In this document: positions 1 through 9,982 of the stretch, one piece after another | Layout: each line of letters begins with the position of its first letter | Numbering within the stretch: the stretch's first letter is position 1 | Source of the DNA: Liopterus haemorrhoidalis | Lineage: Eukaryota; Arthropoda; Insecta; Coleoptera; Dytiscidae | NCBI GenBank assembly: GCA_963971575.1 | Contig: OZ020613.1 | Coordinates: 44,196,239 to 44,260,238, forward strand | Direction: 5' to 3' | DNA: 64,000 bases | Notes under the pieces: generated by a model | What the model was told of the DNA's origin: nothing | Database searches by the model: none | What the model saw: only the letters and a program-made list of their open reading frames with translations | Translations under genes and position numbers: made by a program

Positions 1-108
1 TCTGAACCGTAATAAACCGATATTTTTTATCGGTTCAGCTCCAGTTTTCGTTCCGACAAAAATAACGGTATTTTTCGGTTTTTGGTTCAGTCCCGGTTCG
101 AGGCCCTG
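1..108. mobile_element. hAT-like transposon terminus (fragment)
   Basis: The first 108 bases are rich in CGGTTT/GGTTCAG motifs and finish with CCCGGTTCGAGGCCCTG. Read inward from the other strand this is CAGGGCCTCGAACCGGG, a CAGGG-type end as in hAT terminal inverted repeats. The other end lies outside the window, so neither the partner repeat nor the 8-bp target duplication can be tested. It holds no coding sequence. Confidence 0.4.
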
Positions 109-373
109 CGAAAAAGTGTTTTCTTTTCAAGTAAGATATCATTTCTGTACTAAATGCAACCAAAAATTATAAAAATAGATTATTCAGAATTTTATTTAAC
201 GTATATATGCAAAAAAAATTAAAAAATAGCCTATTTTGACATATCAAGAGATAGTTCGATTTCATTATTTTTTGAATTTACTATAATGAATTATTATATT
301 CATATTAATATAAGATTGTTTATGAAGCTAATTACTAATATTTTACTAGGCAGCTATTTTTTTCTTGACATCT

Positions 374-421
374 TCGCGACCCATTAAAAACTCAACGCGA
401 CCCAAAGATTGAGAAACGCTG
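374..421. mobile_element. hAT-like terminus, second family (fragment)
   Basis: The segment carries two CGCGACCC motifs and ends in AGATTGAGAAACGCTG. Reversed, it begins CAGCGTTTCTCAATCT followed by GGGTCGCG, the familiar pattern of hAT ends (CAG.G.TTCTCAA...GGGTCGCGACC). No matching left end was found upstream, so it is probably a truncated copy. Confidence 0.45.
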
Positions 422-1450
422 CTCTATACTATTGTACTGTATATATTGAAATTGGTTGGATAAATAGGCCAGAATTTTGCCGTAACTTTGAAAAACAAAA
501 CTCGAAAAACGTACAAAAAAATGTTTTTTTTTTTGCAAATATCTCCGTTCCATTGCAAAATTCTAAAAAAAGAAATATCTATACTGAATTAAAAAGGAAT
601 AAATCCTCTATAGTTTAATTAAGTTTTTTTGTGGATTAAACGATTTTGCCGTTAGAGCGCCACAAATTTGGTAAATTTTTCAAATTCACGAGACATGTAT
701 TTTTCGCTTCAATTATTGCAAAATTATTATTAATACAATATAAATTCTGCTAATATACCAAAATATACAATTGTTTTTTTTTTTTTTTTGTTTGCGTAAA
801 CTTGCGGAAATATAACGTAATATTGTGTTTTAACGCTACAAGTGGTAATACACTTGTAACATTCAATCGCTTGCAGTGCTTTGTAAAAGCAGACTACAAA
901 AGAAAGTTTGACATCGCTTCTCCACCATCGGCAGTAGTACGTGAGCATTCACTTCGGACATACCACCAGGTCCAGAGCTAGTATGGAGCCGCGAAAAACC
1001 CACAGAAATGGAGACGATTAAAATCAAGACAAGTTAGATCCTGTTCCCGAGCCCTTCAGTTTACCTTTCGCAAGTTAACGCAATTAAAAGAATGTTAAAA
1101 ATAACCGTATACTTTGATAAAATAATTTGAGAAATTAGCAGAATGAAGCAAAAAAGTATACATTTTTTATGAATTCGAAAAATTGACAAACTTTACGGCA
1201 GTCTAGTGGTGAAACCGTTCGCACAAAATACTTATGAAAGCTAAATTATACAGAATTTATTCCTCTTTAATTCAATATAGATATATTTTTTCGAATTTTG
1301 CAATGGCAAGGAAATGCACGTTTTCGGTCTTTTTCGAAGTTCCAGCAATAAATTTTAGACGCAAAATGTGAGCTCAAAAACAGCACCTCAAAACATATTA
1401 ATCGTAATTTTTTTTTTCGAAAACTACGTATTTCCTGAACTACATATACA
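422..1450. other. A+T-rich stretch, nothing recognised
   Basis: Homopolymer runs and short open frames only. None shows a domain, splice signals with coding support, or terminal repeats. An open stretch on the minus strand (730-948) has several Cys residues, but not at zinc-finger spacing. Confidence 0.5.
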
Positions 1451-2420
1451 GGGTGTCTCAAATAACTTTAGGGACCATTTTAACGATGTCTTTGTTCCCT
1501 TAAAAAAATACATAGGTTACTAGATATGAACAAAAATGTAAATTTTAGGGTTTTTAATTTTTGCTCATAACCTCCAAAATTAAAATATTAAGTGATCTTT
1601 GTGGGCACTTTCTTGAGGCACTTTTTCATGGTGAATTTACAGAGGTTCTCAAATTTTATTTATCTCGTACCGTTTTCAAGTTATCGAGGTCAATTTAAAT
1701 ATTTCATATGGAGCTTATGGTAGGTTATAATAATATTGAATAGAGCTTTTTTTTGCTATTCAACCATATAAAAAGTCCTATTTTACTTTCGTAAATGCAA
1801 AATAAAGAAAAACGTTTTGTGCCTATCAAAATAAACGCTGTATCATAGATAGCTATTAAAACAAAAATTAAAAGTAGAGCTTATTGTATAATAGTATTTT
1901 ATTAGTCTAGAATAAAACAATAGGTTATGAAAATAAATATTTTAATTGATGACAATTAGCGAAAATAAAAAAACTAATTTATAACATGAGTTCAAATAAT
2001 TCTCTATTGTTATCCATGCATTTTTGTGCCCTTAGAATAGTATGTCTCAACAGGTAGTTAATTTTTCTTATTTTTCATATTATTTACGAAAATAAAATAG
2101 GACTTTTCTATATGGTTGAATAGCAAAGAAAAAGATCTATTCAAAACTATCATATCCTACTATAAGCTCCATATGAAAAATTAAAATTGACTCCGATAAC
2201 TTGAAAACAGTACGTGATAAAAAATAAAATAATTGAAAACTTCTGTAAATTCACCAGAAAAAAAGTGCCTCAAGAAAGTGCACACCAAAATCATTTAATA
2301 TTGTAATTTTGGAAGTTATAAGCAAAAATCAAAAACCGGAAAATTTACATTTTCATTCGTATCTAGTAAGCTATGTATTTTATTAGGAGAACTAAGACAT
2401 CATTAAGCGGGCAAAAAAAA
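1451..2420. repeat. Foldback (inverted-repeat) element
   Basis: About 1494-1800 and 2090-2390 are inverted copies of each other: for example the left motif ACATAGGTTACTAGATA pairs with TATCTAGTAAGCTATGT on the right, and the arms share the AAAGTGCCTCAAGAAAGTG and CATATGGAGCTTAT blocks. The left border carries CAGGGTGTCTCAAATAAC, a common start for insect interspersed repeats. The arms differ by scattered substitutions, so the copy is old. The 290-bp centre is A+T-rich and non-coding. It sits just downstream of the second ZAD exon, where later exons of that gene would be expected. Confidence 0.6.
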
Positions 2421-2526
2421 ACTGCAATGCAGCGGCCAAGACCATCAATATTGGTCACCTGGTATATTTCATATATTGTGGTAAAAGCAAAGTGGTATGA
2501 TAACTGTGTAATCATCACTTTCTTAC

Positions 2527-3738
2527 CTGTTTTCATTATGCAACTGTTATTAGAGAATTTTTCCAATACCTCCAGAGATTTTGTCTCTTCATTTTTGGAA
2601 TCCGAATCAATATATAACTCTCCACTGCTATCAGAGTCAGAACTCAGTTGTGTTGTTTTATTTAAAAATATTAAACTGTTTTGCAAGCATTGCTCACGGA
2701 ATTCATAAAAATCATCAACTTTACTGCAGCATTCCGCACATATTACTCCCTGATTGCATAACACTGTAGAGATCTGAAACAATTTAATTTTAACAACTAA
2801 CTTAACTGTACATTTCTATAATGATTTAACGAAACTGTCACTAAACAGTTGTAAAAATCAGCTGTGACCACCAGAGAACCGACTCTCACCACAAAGTACT
2901 TGAACAAAATACTTTCTAAAATAGAAATTATTATTGAAAAAGATAATAACGTTGTATTACGTTGAAAATTTCATAATACATATTTATAATTAACCGCAAT
3001 CATGAAATCGTACCTACATATACAAGCGCTGTCCACTTTCAGCTATGAAATTTTCAGTTTCTTTAGAAATTATTAAATAATAAGTAAAAGTTAATGCTGT
3101 TAACTTTAATGAGTTAACTTTAAAAAGTTAACTTTTTAATGCTTAACAATTTATGGCTTACTTTTGAATGGCTTCACATTGTCAACATTTTCAATAAACT
3201 AAGTATTTAAGGCTACCATATAATGTATTCGCTTCACTATCCTAACGTAATTAACTAGTTTGATTAGAGCGAAATACTTTATATTGGCTCTCTGAGCCTT
3301 TCATATTTGTATATTGAACTTCAAGCTGGTACTACACATTGAATGTGAGCCAGATTAACTTATATATGTACACACTTTTAATACTCAATTATAATTTAAA
3401 TATACTTTATAAAGAAAGAAGACATAAATTTGACAAAAACTGGTAGATTGGATTGACAGATAGGTAACATTTTGAAGGAGACAGTGAAGCCGTTCGGTAA
3501 TTTCTGTTGAATTACGTGTAATTCGACTTTTTAATGTCGTGTTACACGTTTCTAATTACTTTAAATACATCAACTATCAAATAAATATTAAAAATGGCAA
3601 TAAACATGTTCTTACCATTTTCGGAAATAATAATACCAGCCTGGAATAATAGTTTAAATTTTCACTACTATTGAAAAGTTTTCGTAAATGTTTGTCATAT
3701 TTGAGACAAATACAGCAAATACCTGTTAAAAAACACAT
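2527..3738 (-). CDS. ZAD-domain protein, first two coding exons (partial gene)
   Basis: Two exons encode a zinc-finger-associated (ZAD) domain, which in insect C2H2 transcription factors binds zinc through four Cys and dimerises the protein. Exon 1 (3738-3616) gives C-C-I-C-L then LRKLF; it ends at ATG|GTAAGA. Exon 2 (2773-2527) follows a TTGTTTCAG acceptor and gives VICAECCSKVDDFYEFREQC, the diagnostic second Cys pair with Y.FR..C. The splice is phase 0 and the Cys-pair spacing fits ZAD. Exon 2 continues into an acidic Ser/Asp linker and ends at ACAG|GTAAGA, phase 1, so more exons (normally the zinc fingers) should follow but are not found in the remaining 2.5 kb. The start at 3738 is the first ATG in frame; alternatively TTTTTTAACAG at 3723 is an acceptor and translation starts upstream. 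Could be a live host gene or a fragment. Confidence 0.65.
2774..3615 (-). other. Intron of the ZAD gene
   Basis: 842 bp between the GTAAGA donor (3615) and the TTTCAG acceptor (2774), A+T-rich. At about 2850-2940 it contains AAATCAGCTGTGACCACCA and CAAAGTACTTGAACAAAATA, which recur in slightly changed form at 8735-8815, so a dispersed repeat lies inside it. Confidence 0.55.
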
Positions 3739-4042
3739 GGTCTTGCAAATTTCTTTCCACAATATTTACAAATTTCTCAATGAGGAAAGATATTCTTGCT
3801 ACACAAACTTTGATTTTATATATTTGCCTTGTAGCAGTCCGTACCGTTCCTCAGTGTTGCCTCACAGAGCAGTGTTGCCTACTCAGTAGAAAATCTAATA
3901 TAGTCCGTTCTGACGTTCGAATGCAAATGGAATAATTCTCTTTCATAATCTCTAATAGATTTTCCAAAAACGCTGTCTTTTCCTTTCATTGACGATGATG
4001 CCGGCTGTAAAACGCGATGATCTGTGAAGCCGCGATAATCTA

Positions 4043-4450
4043 CACTCTGTTCCAAACGGTTAGGCGGAACTAAATGGGAATTTTGTTCTTTTAGGTTGTC
4101 ACGAGAAGAGACCTGGCTTGGGTTATTTAATTTTTCACGTTGGAATGTCAAAATTTAAAATTCCAACAATGAAACCATGGAAACGAATGACATATGTCAA
4201 AATTAAATTATTTTTTTTACATATTTTAATGACAAAAAAATAAATAAATGGGAAATTTGTATTAAGAATGACACAAAAAATCAAAATATAAAGAAAATGA
4301 CATTTTAAAATGATATTAATCTTAATTAAAAAATGTTTATTGTAAGTATGATTTACAAAGCTTAAACAAAACGGCCGAAAAGCACGATTTAAACGATGAA
4401 AGTAACTAGATTGCAAAATCTAGTTCCACTTAACCGCTTGGAACAGACTT
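4043..4450. mobile_element. Mariner-like MITE, copy 1
   Basis: 408 bp with terminal inverted repeats of about 28 bp: left CACTCTGTTCCAAACGGTTA, right end the inverse of AAGTCTGTTCCAAGCGG. TA flanks both sides (4041-4042 and 4451-4452), the target duplication of Tc1/mariner-type elements. No transposase frame. It is the undisrupted relative of the copy at 4472-5920 and so shows what that copy looked like before its own insertion. Confidence 0.8.
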
Positions 4451-4713
4451 TAATATATTTTATGACATGTACAGTCTGTTCCAAACGGTTAAGCGGAACT
4501 AGATTTTGCAATCTAGTTACTTTCATCGTTTAAATCGTGCTTTTCGGCCGTTTTGTTTAAGCTTTGTAAATCATACTTACAATAAACATTTTTTGGTTAA
4601 GGTTAATATCATTTTAAAATGTAATTTTCTTTATATTTTGATTTTTTGTGTCATTCTTAATACAAATTTCCCATTTATTTATTTTTTTGTCAATAAAATA
4701 AGTAAAAAAAATA

Positions 4714-5751
4714 GGGGAAACTTCCTAAGCGCCCTGACATCTGGTGGCAATTTGTGAAAGATACGAAAGCCACATTGTTTTGTTTTGTTCAATGGAGAAA
4801 TACGTGTTTTTTTGTTGTATGTGTTTTATTTTTGTGTATCATGGAAAAAAAAACAATCAATAGACCATATTAGTAACTACGTCACAAATTGGGATTCAGT
4901 GCTGCCGTCTCGCGGTTGGATTCCTTTTATTTGAATTTTCTATAATATAAAGTATCTGGACTGTATATATTAGTATATATTTATCAAAAATACATATTTT
5001 ATGCTCCAAAATTGAAAATATTTATAAAATTAAGGTAACAAAAGTAATGTCCCATGTATTTTAAACTTCAAAAGGACTCAGCTCTCAGATGGCAGCACAT
5101 GTATGTGACGACACACTAATATGGTCTATTTTGTTGTGTGGCGCAATGTAAATCGTGAATAATGAAGAATCCTTCTTAAACATTCCATAATTTACCTAAC
5201 CTAACCTAAATCGAAAAAAATATCAATTGAAACGACGTTTGGAGGCAGAGAGAAAGTGGATCGTAGGTTTTTATGGACTCAAAAACTAAAAATGGGCAAA
5301 AATCCAAGCCCATGCATGCATGTTTGCCCGTTGCATTTTATGGAAAGTGATTTTTAACGTCCAAAAAAAAGACTGAAAAAAAGCATTTATCGCACCCAAA
5401 ATTTGCCTAAATCATCAGTTGATATATTAAAAGGCCCTTCTACTTTTTCAGGCAGAGATATTAATTTTTACTAATATATTTACCATATTTTAGTTGTTAT
5501 TATATTGACAGACAGTCAAAAAGAATTAAAAATACAATGAAAAACTAAAAATATCCTTGAAATTTCTTTAGAATAGTATATTATTACATATCTTGTAAAT
5601 CGTAGATTACCTTTAAATTAAAAAAAAGCTCGGAAAACAGGAAAAACTCGTGTTTTCACCATGTAAACAAATACACGAATAACAGTTTAATGTGGCTTTC
5701 GAGTGTTCCACCTTTGCCGCATACGGCGCTGCGATCTTAAAAAGTTTCCCC
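4714..5751. mobile_element. GGGGAA-ended DNA element (family A), copy 1, nested
   Basis: Inserted in the MITE 4472-5920 with TA duplicated (4712-4713, 5752-5753). The empty site is visible in the sister MITE, where the A-run is followed by TAATTTAATTTT without interruption. Ends are GGGGAAACTTCCTAAGCGCC and, reversed from the right, GGGGAAACTTTTTAAGATCG. The same two different ends recur in the copies at 10953-12294 and 41878-42139. No transposase recognised; it carries another nested element at 4861-5128. Confidence 0.75.
4861..5128. mobile_element. Short TAGACCATATTAGT-ended MITE (deletion derivative)
   Basis: Ends are TAGACCATATTAGT and ACTAATATGGTCTA. The first 75 and last 190 bases match the two ends of the 1-kb element at 54168-55212 almost exactly, joined at TTGAATTTT/CTATAATATA, so this copy lost about 780 internal bases. 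It lies inside the family A element at 4714-5751, which lies inside a mariner-like MITE: three levels of nesting. Confidence 0.75.
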
Positions 5752-6228
5752 TATATTAAATTTTGACATATGTCATTCGTTTCCATGGATTCATTGTTGG
5801 AATTTTAAATTTTGACATTCCAACGTGAAAAATGAAATAACCCAAGCAAGGTCCCTTCTCGTGACAACCTAAAAGAACTAAATTCCCATTTAGTTCCGCT
5901 TAACCGTTTGGAACAGACTGTAGGTGTTATGTACATATATGTATGTGCATTGTATATACTGTCTAATAACCTCAAAGTTTATTCTGTCACAGTACGTCAA
6001 AATTTCAAAATGGCCACATTTACTTTCGACTCTTTCAAACACAAAGTAACACTATACGATGACAGTGTAATGTGCATAGGCAACACGATACTGTGTATGT
6101 GACTTCGTTTTGTTTCGCAGTAACTGCAAATCTGTTCGATTTGTCATAATTTACTGCCAGTTTATGACGCTACTGCGAAAAAGTTACAGCTGCTTCTCTT
6201 GCGGATTATTTGTTATGGCTGTGTTTGT

Positions 6229-6531
6229 TTACCTTTTTGAGTTGGTACCATAGATAAAGAATAAATGGTTGGTACTTTGTTTTTGACTTTTTGACAGGAA
6301 TATGGCTAGCATATTTGTTTTGATATTTATACTATATTCTTTGATGGCTAATGTCTTACAAATTCTTTTTTTTAATATCCTGGGACAATAGTTTCTACAA
6401 AATTTTTCAGTTTTTCTATCCTGGGGGATTTTGTTAACCTCGCAAATACAGTTCATAACTTCATCATCCGAACTCGAAAAATCTAAATCTGAATCAGATG
6501 ATTCTGGATTTGATAATATTTCAAGATCCAT
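6229..6531 (-). CDS. Acidic-N-terminus ORF, possible transposon protein start
   Basis: 100 codons with a Ser/Asp-rich beginning (SSDSDLDFSSSDDE) followed by a basic Cys-containing stretch. Acidic leaders like this occur at the start of PIF/Harbinger-type and other transposase frames, but no catalytic motif is present and I do not recognise the family. It lies inside the TTCGATTTG-ended repeat, just downstream (on its own strand) of the hAT MITE insertion, which may have cut its promoter. Confidence 0.25.
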   Translation of the reverse strand: MDLEILSNPESSDSDLDFSSSDDEVMNCICEVNKIPQDRKTEKFCRNYCPRILKKRICKTLAIKEYSINIKTNMLAIFLSKSQKQSTNHLFFIYGTNSKR

Positions 6532-6565
6532 TAAATATATCTAATATTTTTCACCTTTTCGACAC

Positions 6566-6903
6566 TAGGCTGACCAGATTTTTTTCACAGAAAAAGAGTA
6601 TACTAAAAAAAAGGTTACACTCCAAAAATTCAAATAATGAGCAAAAAACAGAGGTCCTCATTCAAAAATACTAGTGACGAGCAAAAAAAAAAAAGGTCTT
6701 CACTCCCAAAATAGAAGTGAAGAGCAAAAAAAAACGGTCCTCACTTCTAAACTAGAAGTAATAAAAACAAGTGACCATCAAAAAAGAGTATATTCAGGTT
6801 TTTTTTATAAAAAGTAAGAGTATAGAAAATATTACTCAAAAAAGAGTATAATACTCTTAAAAAGAGTATAATACTCTTAAAAAGAGTATGTCTGGTCACC
6901 CTA
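6566..6903. mobile_element. hAT MITE
   Basis: 338 bp flanked by an exact 8-bp duplication TTCGACAC (6558-6565 and 6904-6911), the hAT hallmark. Ends TAGGCTGACCAGA and, reversed, TAGGGTGACCAGA. The interior has tandem GAGTATAATACTCTTAAAAA palindromes and three copies of a GAGCAAAAAAAA-GGTCCTCACTT block that recurs in the minisatellite at 8085-8255. Non-coding. Confidence 0.85.
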
Positions 6904-7036
6904 TTCGACACACAAGATAATCTCAAATCGTACCAAACCAAATCGTAAAAAGATTCTTAACCTGGAAAGTTGTCTGACATTTAACATTTACGTCAGACGT
7001 ACTTCTTATTCTTTACGTATAAACAAATCGAACAGA

Positions 7037-7253
7037 AAATTAAACTCGCTGTATGTTATCAGTTTTTAGTAGTAAACTGCTAACTGCAGCGTTTTACTGC
7101 TAGCGTTTAGCAGTATAACGCGAAGGTGCAAATCGAACATACCTGAAATTAAACTCGCTGTATGTAACCAGTTTTTAGTAGTAAACTGCTAACTGCAGCG
7201 TTTTACTGCTAGCGTTTAGCAGTATAACGCGAAGGTGCAAATCGAAAATACCT
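7037..7253. repeat. 109-bp tandem duplication
   Basis: Two adjacent, almost identical units, each with AATTAAACTCGCTGTATGT, then TAGTAGTAAACTGCTAACTG, TTTAGCAGTATAACGCGAAG and GTGCAAATCGAA. The units differ at only a few positions. Each holds internal inverted motifs (CGTTTTACTGCTA / TTTAGCAGTATAACG). It closes the TTCGATTTG-ended repeat and may be its terminal region in duplicate. Confidence 0.7.
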
Positions 7254-7261
7254 AATATTTT

Positions 7262-7878
7262 TGGCTCACTGACATATTTGACACATTTACAACATTTGAT
7301 TTTCAAATTGAGTTTAGAAGAATTAATTGATAACTCAGAAGATATTGTGGCACACCTACCAAATTAAAGGTTTACCTGACACTCCAATAGCCGAGATAAC
7401 TGATTTTTTTTTCCGCCACTTTTTGGTGATATGTTGTGCGGAGGGATTTAACTTTATTTTTTAATTCCACGGTATCAAAACCCTCGATATTCATGTCACT
7501 TGCTAACTTGATTACTGCAACAGCCCAAGCATGGTTATTTCTATAATTTTTTAACGTTGAGTCCCACAAGCACTCAGGCTCCCTATATAAAATCATAAAT
7601 TTACCTGTGGTGTCCTCAGACCACTTTGTTATGGACATTTTAAGTATATTTAATGTTTTTATATCAGTGAGAACAAATCAGCTGTTCATGGCTGCCACTT
7701 TTAACAGTCACTTGCACGGCTACTTGTGCCAGTAAATAGGATGGGCTTCTATTCACTTGACTGGCATGAGATACTGGTGCCAGTACTTGCATCTGTACTG
7801 GCATGTACGTCTACACGATGCCAGTGACTGGTACAAGTTCTTACTTGTGCAAGTTACTTGCATCGTGTAACCGAGTCA
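7262..7878 (-). mobile_element. PIF/Harbinger-like element fragment with MADF gene
   Basis: The right end reads inward TGACTCGGTTACACGATGCA, the same end sequence as the complete MITE at 11315-11840, followed by TAA at 7879-7881. The subterminal zone is full of ACTTGTGCAAGT and ACTGGCA repeats, as in that MITE. Inside is a MADF/Myb-SANT ORF. The left end is uncertain: TGGCTCACTGACA at 7262 is the only candidate and is poor. The transposase gene expected beside MADF in this family is absent. Confidence 0.5.
7372..7638 (-). CDS. MADF (Myb/SANT-like) DNA-binding protein, first exon
   Basis: 88 codons from the ATG at 7638. Motifs fit MADF: W at residue 6, FMILYREPECLWD, KNYRNNHAWAVAV, then VELKNKVKSLRTTYHQK. 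MADF domains bind DNA; PIF/Harbinger transposons encode such a protein beside the transposase, where it is thought to bring the transposase to the ends and the nucleus. The ORF stops just after TGTCAG|GTAAAC, which looks like a splice donor, so the rest was probably in a lost second exon. It runs inward from the transposon terminus 240 bp upstream, as expected for the family. Confidence 0.6.
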   Translation of the reverse strand: MSITKWSEDTTGKFMILYREPECLWDSTLKNYRNNHAWAVAVIKLASDMNIEGFDTVELKNKVKSLRTTYHQKVAEKKISYLGYWSVR

Positions 7879-8084
7879 TAACGTTTGTAGGAAATTTAGC
7901 ATGCAACGAGATCTAAAACATTTTTTTAAAAAATTTAATAGCCTTTGCTGCTGTGCCATTATATTAGCCAAAAATATTTTTGTAACTGAATATCAATTTA
8001 CAAGAATTATGTGTGTACCCAGGCAAAGTGACGAACACAAGAGAGGGAGGGGGTCCAAGGGGTCAGGACCCCCCCCACCGTACC

Positions 8085-8255
8085 GTGAGAAGTGAGGACC
8101 TTTTTTTTTTTGCTCTTCACTTGAAATTTAGAAGTAAGGACCTTTTTTTTGCTCTTTACTTGAAATTTACAAGTGAGGACCTTTCTTTTTTTTTTGCTCT
8201 TTACTTGAAATATAGAAATGAAGACTTTTTTGCTCTTCACTTGAAATTGTAATTT
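8085..8255. repeat. Minisatellite, about 40-bp unit, 4 copies
   Basis: Units of GTGAGGACC, a T-run, then GCTCTTCACTTGAAATTTA repeat about four times with varying T-run length. The same block occurs in inverse orientation inside the hAT MITE 6566-6903. No terminal repeats were seen around this one. Confidence 0.7.
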
Positions 8256-9160
8256 TGTGCTGTGTTTATAATAAGTTTTAAATATATAATATTTCTTTAT
8301 AAAAAATATGAATAATTGGACAAGCCAAAAATCTGTGTTCGCGCCTGCCCAGGCACTAACATTTTCTATTACGAATGTGGATATTATTATAAACAAATAC
8401 AAGCATACCATATATACATAACGCATGTGTCAGAGACTCATAAAATTTATAAAAATCAGATAACGTAGAACAAAAATGAATAACTATTTGAAAATTACCG
8501 TATCTTCACAGATTAGCGCGTTTTACAGCAATCAGCATCGCCAATAAAGTAAAGGATAGCGTTATTGGGCGAACCCTTGGTACTATTCTAAAACTCAAAC
8601 TCACCAGGCAGTATTGCCAACTATAGTAAAATAAAATCAAATAAATTTTAACTCCAATCACAATAGAATTAAAATTATTTTGATAGTAATGCTTAATTTT
8701 CATTTTTAAATAAATTAAAGTATTTAATAATAAAAAAAAATCAGCTGTGGCCACCACAGGACCGACCGCCATCATAAAGTACTTATATAAAATACATTCT
8801 AACAGCAGAGTAGAAATAACTTGGCCTAATATTTTCTAACACGTTACATATAAGTATGAAAAAACTGAGACTTAGAAAAAATTTCGAAAAATTTTACAGA
8901 AATTGTTCGAAATTTTTCGTTTTATCAAAAAACGTCTCAAATAAAAGTTATTAGTTATTGCTTTTATAGCAACTTTTGTTCAATACATTTTTTCGAAATA
9001 TTTTTCTGTTGTGAAATATTCACAAAAATCTTAAAATCGACACGAGTAAACTCCCATTTTTAGTCAACCGATTTTTACCAAAAGTTGATCAACTCGTGCC
9101 ATTGATGGCAGAAGCTTAAATATGAAGTTTCATAAAAAGCCGTTCAGCCGAATTTGCTCT
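8256..9160. other. A+T-rich stretch with dispersed-repeat traces
   Basis: No gene. At 8735-8815 lies the AAATCAGCTGTG...CCACCA / AAAGTACTT block also found at 2850-2940. The 8560-8640 stretch (TTGGTACTATTCTAAAACTC and GGCAGTATTGCCAAC) resembles 12360-12450, partly in inverse order. These look like old dispersed repeats. Confidence 0.4.
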
Positions 9161-9240
9161 GCACGTGTACACAGACAGACGGACCGACAGACAGACAGAC
9201 AGACAGACGGATGGACGGACAGACAGACCGACAGACATCA
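9155..9240. repeat. ACAG/GACN microsatellite in an interspersed repeat
   Basis: ACAGACAGACGGACCGACAG and its variants run from 9171 to 9237, preceded by CCGAATTTGCTCTGCACGTG and followed by ATGCTAAAAATAGTCAAAAC and GTCTGATCACAATACCTCGC. This arrangement is one I recall around GACA-type tracts in insect interspersed repeats. The encoded TDRQTDRQ frame is a by-product of the 4-bp repeat. Confidence 0.7.
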
Positions 9241-9982
9241 TGCTAAAAATAGTCAAAACGTTATGTAGGGGCCTCAAGTCGTGGAGATCCATCGAAATCT
9301 CGAAATGTCAAAATCGGTCTGATCACAATACCTCGCTTACATATGTTGACGGTTGGTAAAAAACAGTATTTAATAATAGTGTGGCGGCGCTGTGATCTAA
9401 GGCAATATGGCTGTTGGCTCTAGTACTCAGCTGTCAATATGCTTTGTCCTGTCTTGAATGACAGCCAAAAACATTACAATATATTCTGCTTTTATAATTT
9501 TTCACAACTTCTGTTGACATTCTACCAAAATTCAACACTAAAACATACGTAATAATTTCAAACAGTACTAGAGTGTCTAGTACAATATTTTACCTTCAGA
9601 GAGCGTATTCGAGCGTGTCAGTTCTCAATTTTAATTGGGCTAATAAGGGGGAAAATAAATTAATGTGCACCTAAAAACAAGGTAATTAGGTTTGGTTTAG
9701 TTAGTAAAGGGCTAGAACTGAAGAAGCCGAAAAACTCGAAGTAAGCTTAAAGGAGTCTGTGTAAAAAAATGGCGGTGTACACCTACACCGCCATTTTTTA
9801 CACATTCTGTAGTTTTACCTTTAGTACTTTGTTGTTTTAATTTTTAATTTGTATAAATTTTTATATAGATATATATTTTACACATTCCTTTAAGCTTACT
9901 TCGAGCACTTCGGCTTCTACTGTTCTAGTCTTTTACTAACTAGACCAAACCTTTTAATTACTTTGTTTTTAGATGCATAATA

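Larger units (their letters stand above)
4472..5920. mobile_element. Mariner-like MITE, copy 2, carrying a nested insertion
   Basis: Perfect ends CAGTCTGTTCC...GGAACAGACTG with TA at 4470-4471 and 5921-5922. Its sequence is the reverse complement of copy 1, only 19 bp away, so the two make a long inverted repeat. After 240 bp the element is interrupted by the insertion at 4714-5751 and then resumes. Without the insertion it would be about the same length as copy 1. Confidence 0.8.
6131..7253. mobile_element. Possible TTCGATTTG-ended DNA element
   Basis: CTGTTCGATTTGT at 6131 is the inverse of ACAAATCGAACAG at 7024-7036, and related motifs ATCGAACATACC and ATCGAAAATACC close the two tandem blocks that follow. 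The interior holds a minus-strand open frame (6229-6531) and a hAT MITE (6566-6903). No target duplication could be confirmed, so the borders are tentative. Confidence 0.35.

Noticed and set aside
4135..4757. Twin frames reading MQSSYFHRLNRAFRPFCLSF in both orientations
   Set aside because: They are the same MITE sequence in opposed copies; no domain, and MITEs of this kind do not code.
8030..8095. G/C-rich GAGGGAGGGGGTCCAAGGGG stretch as a G-quadruplex or promoter
   Set aside because: Too short and irregular, with no gene next to it; it is the edge of the minisatellite.
9165..9359. ORF starting MYTDRRTDRQTDRQTDGRTD
   Set aside because: A translation of a GACA-type microsatellite, not a gene.
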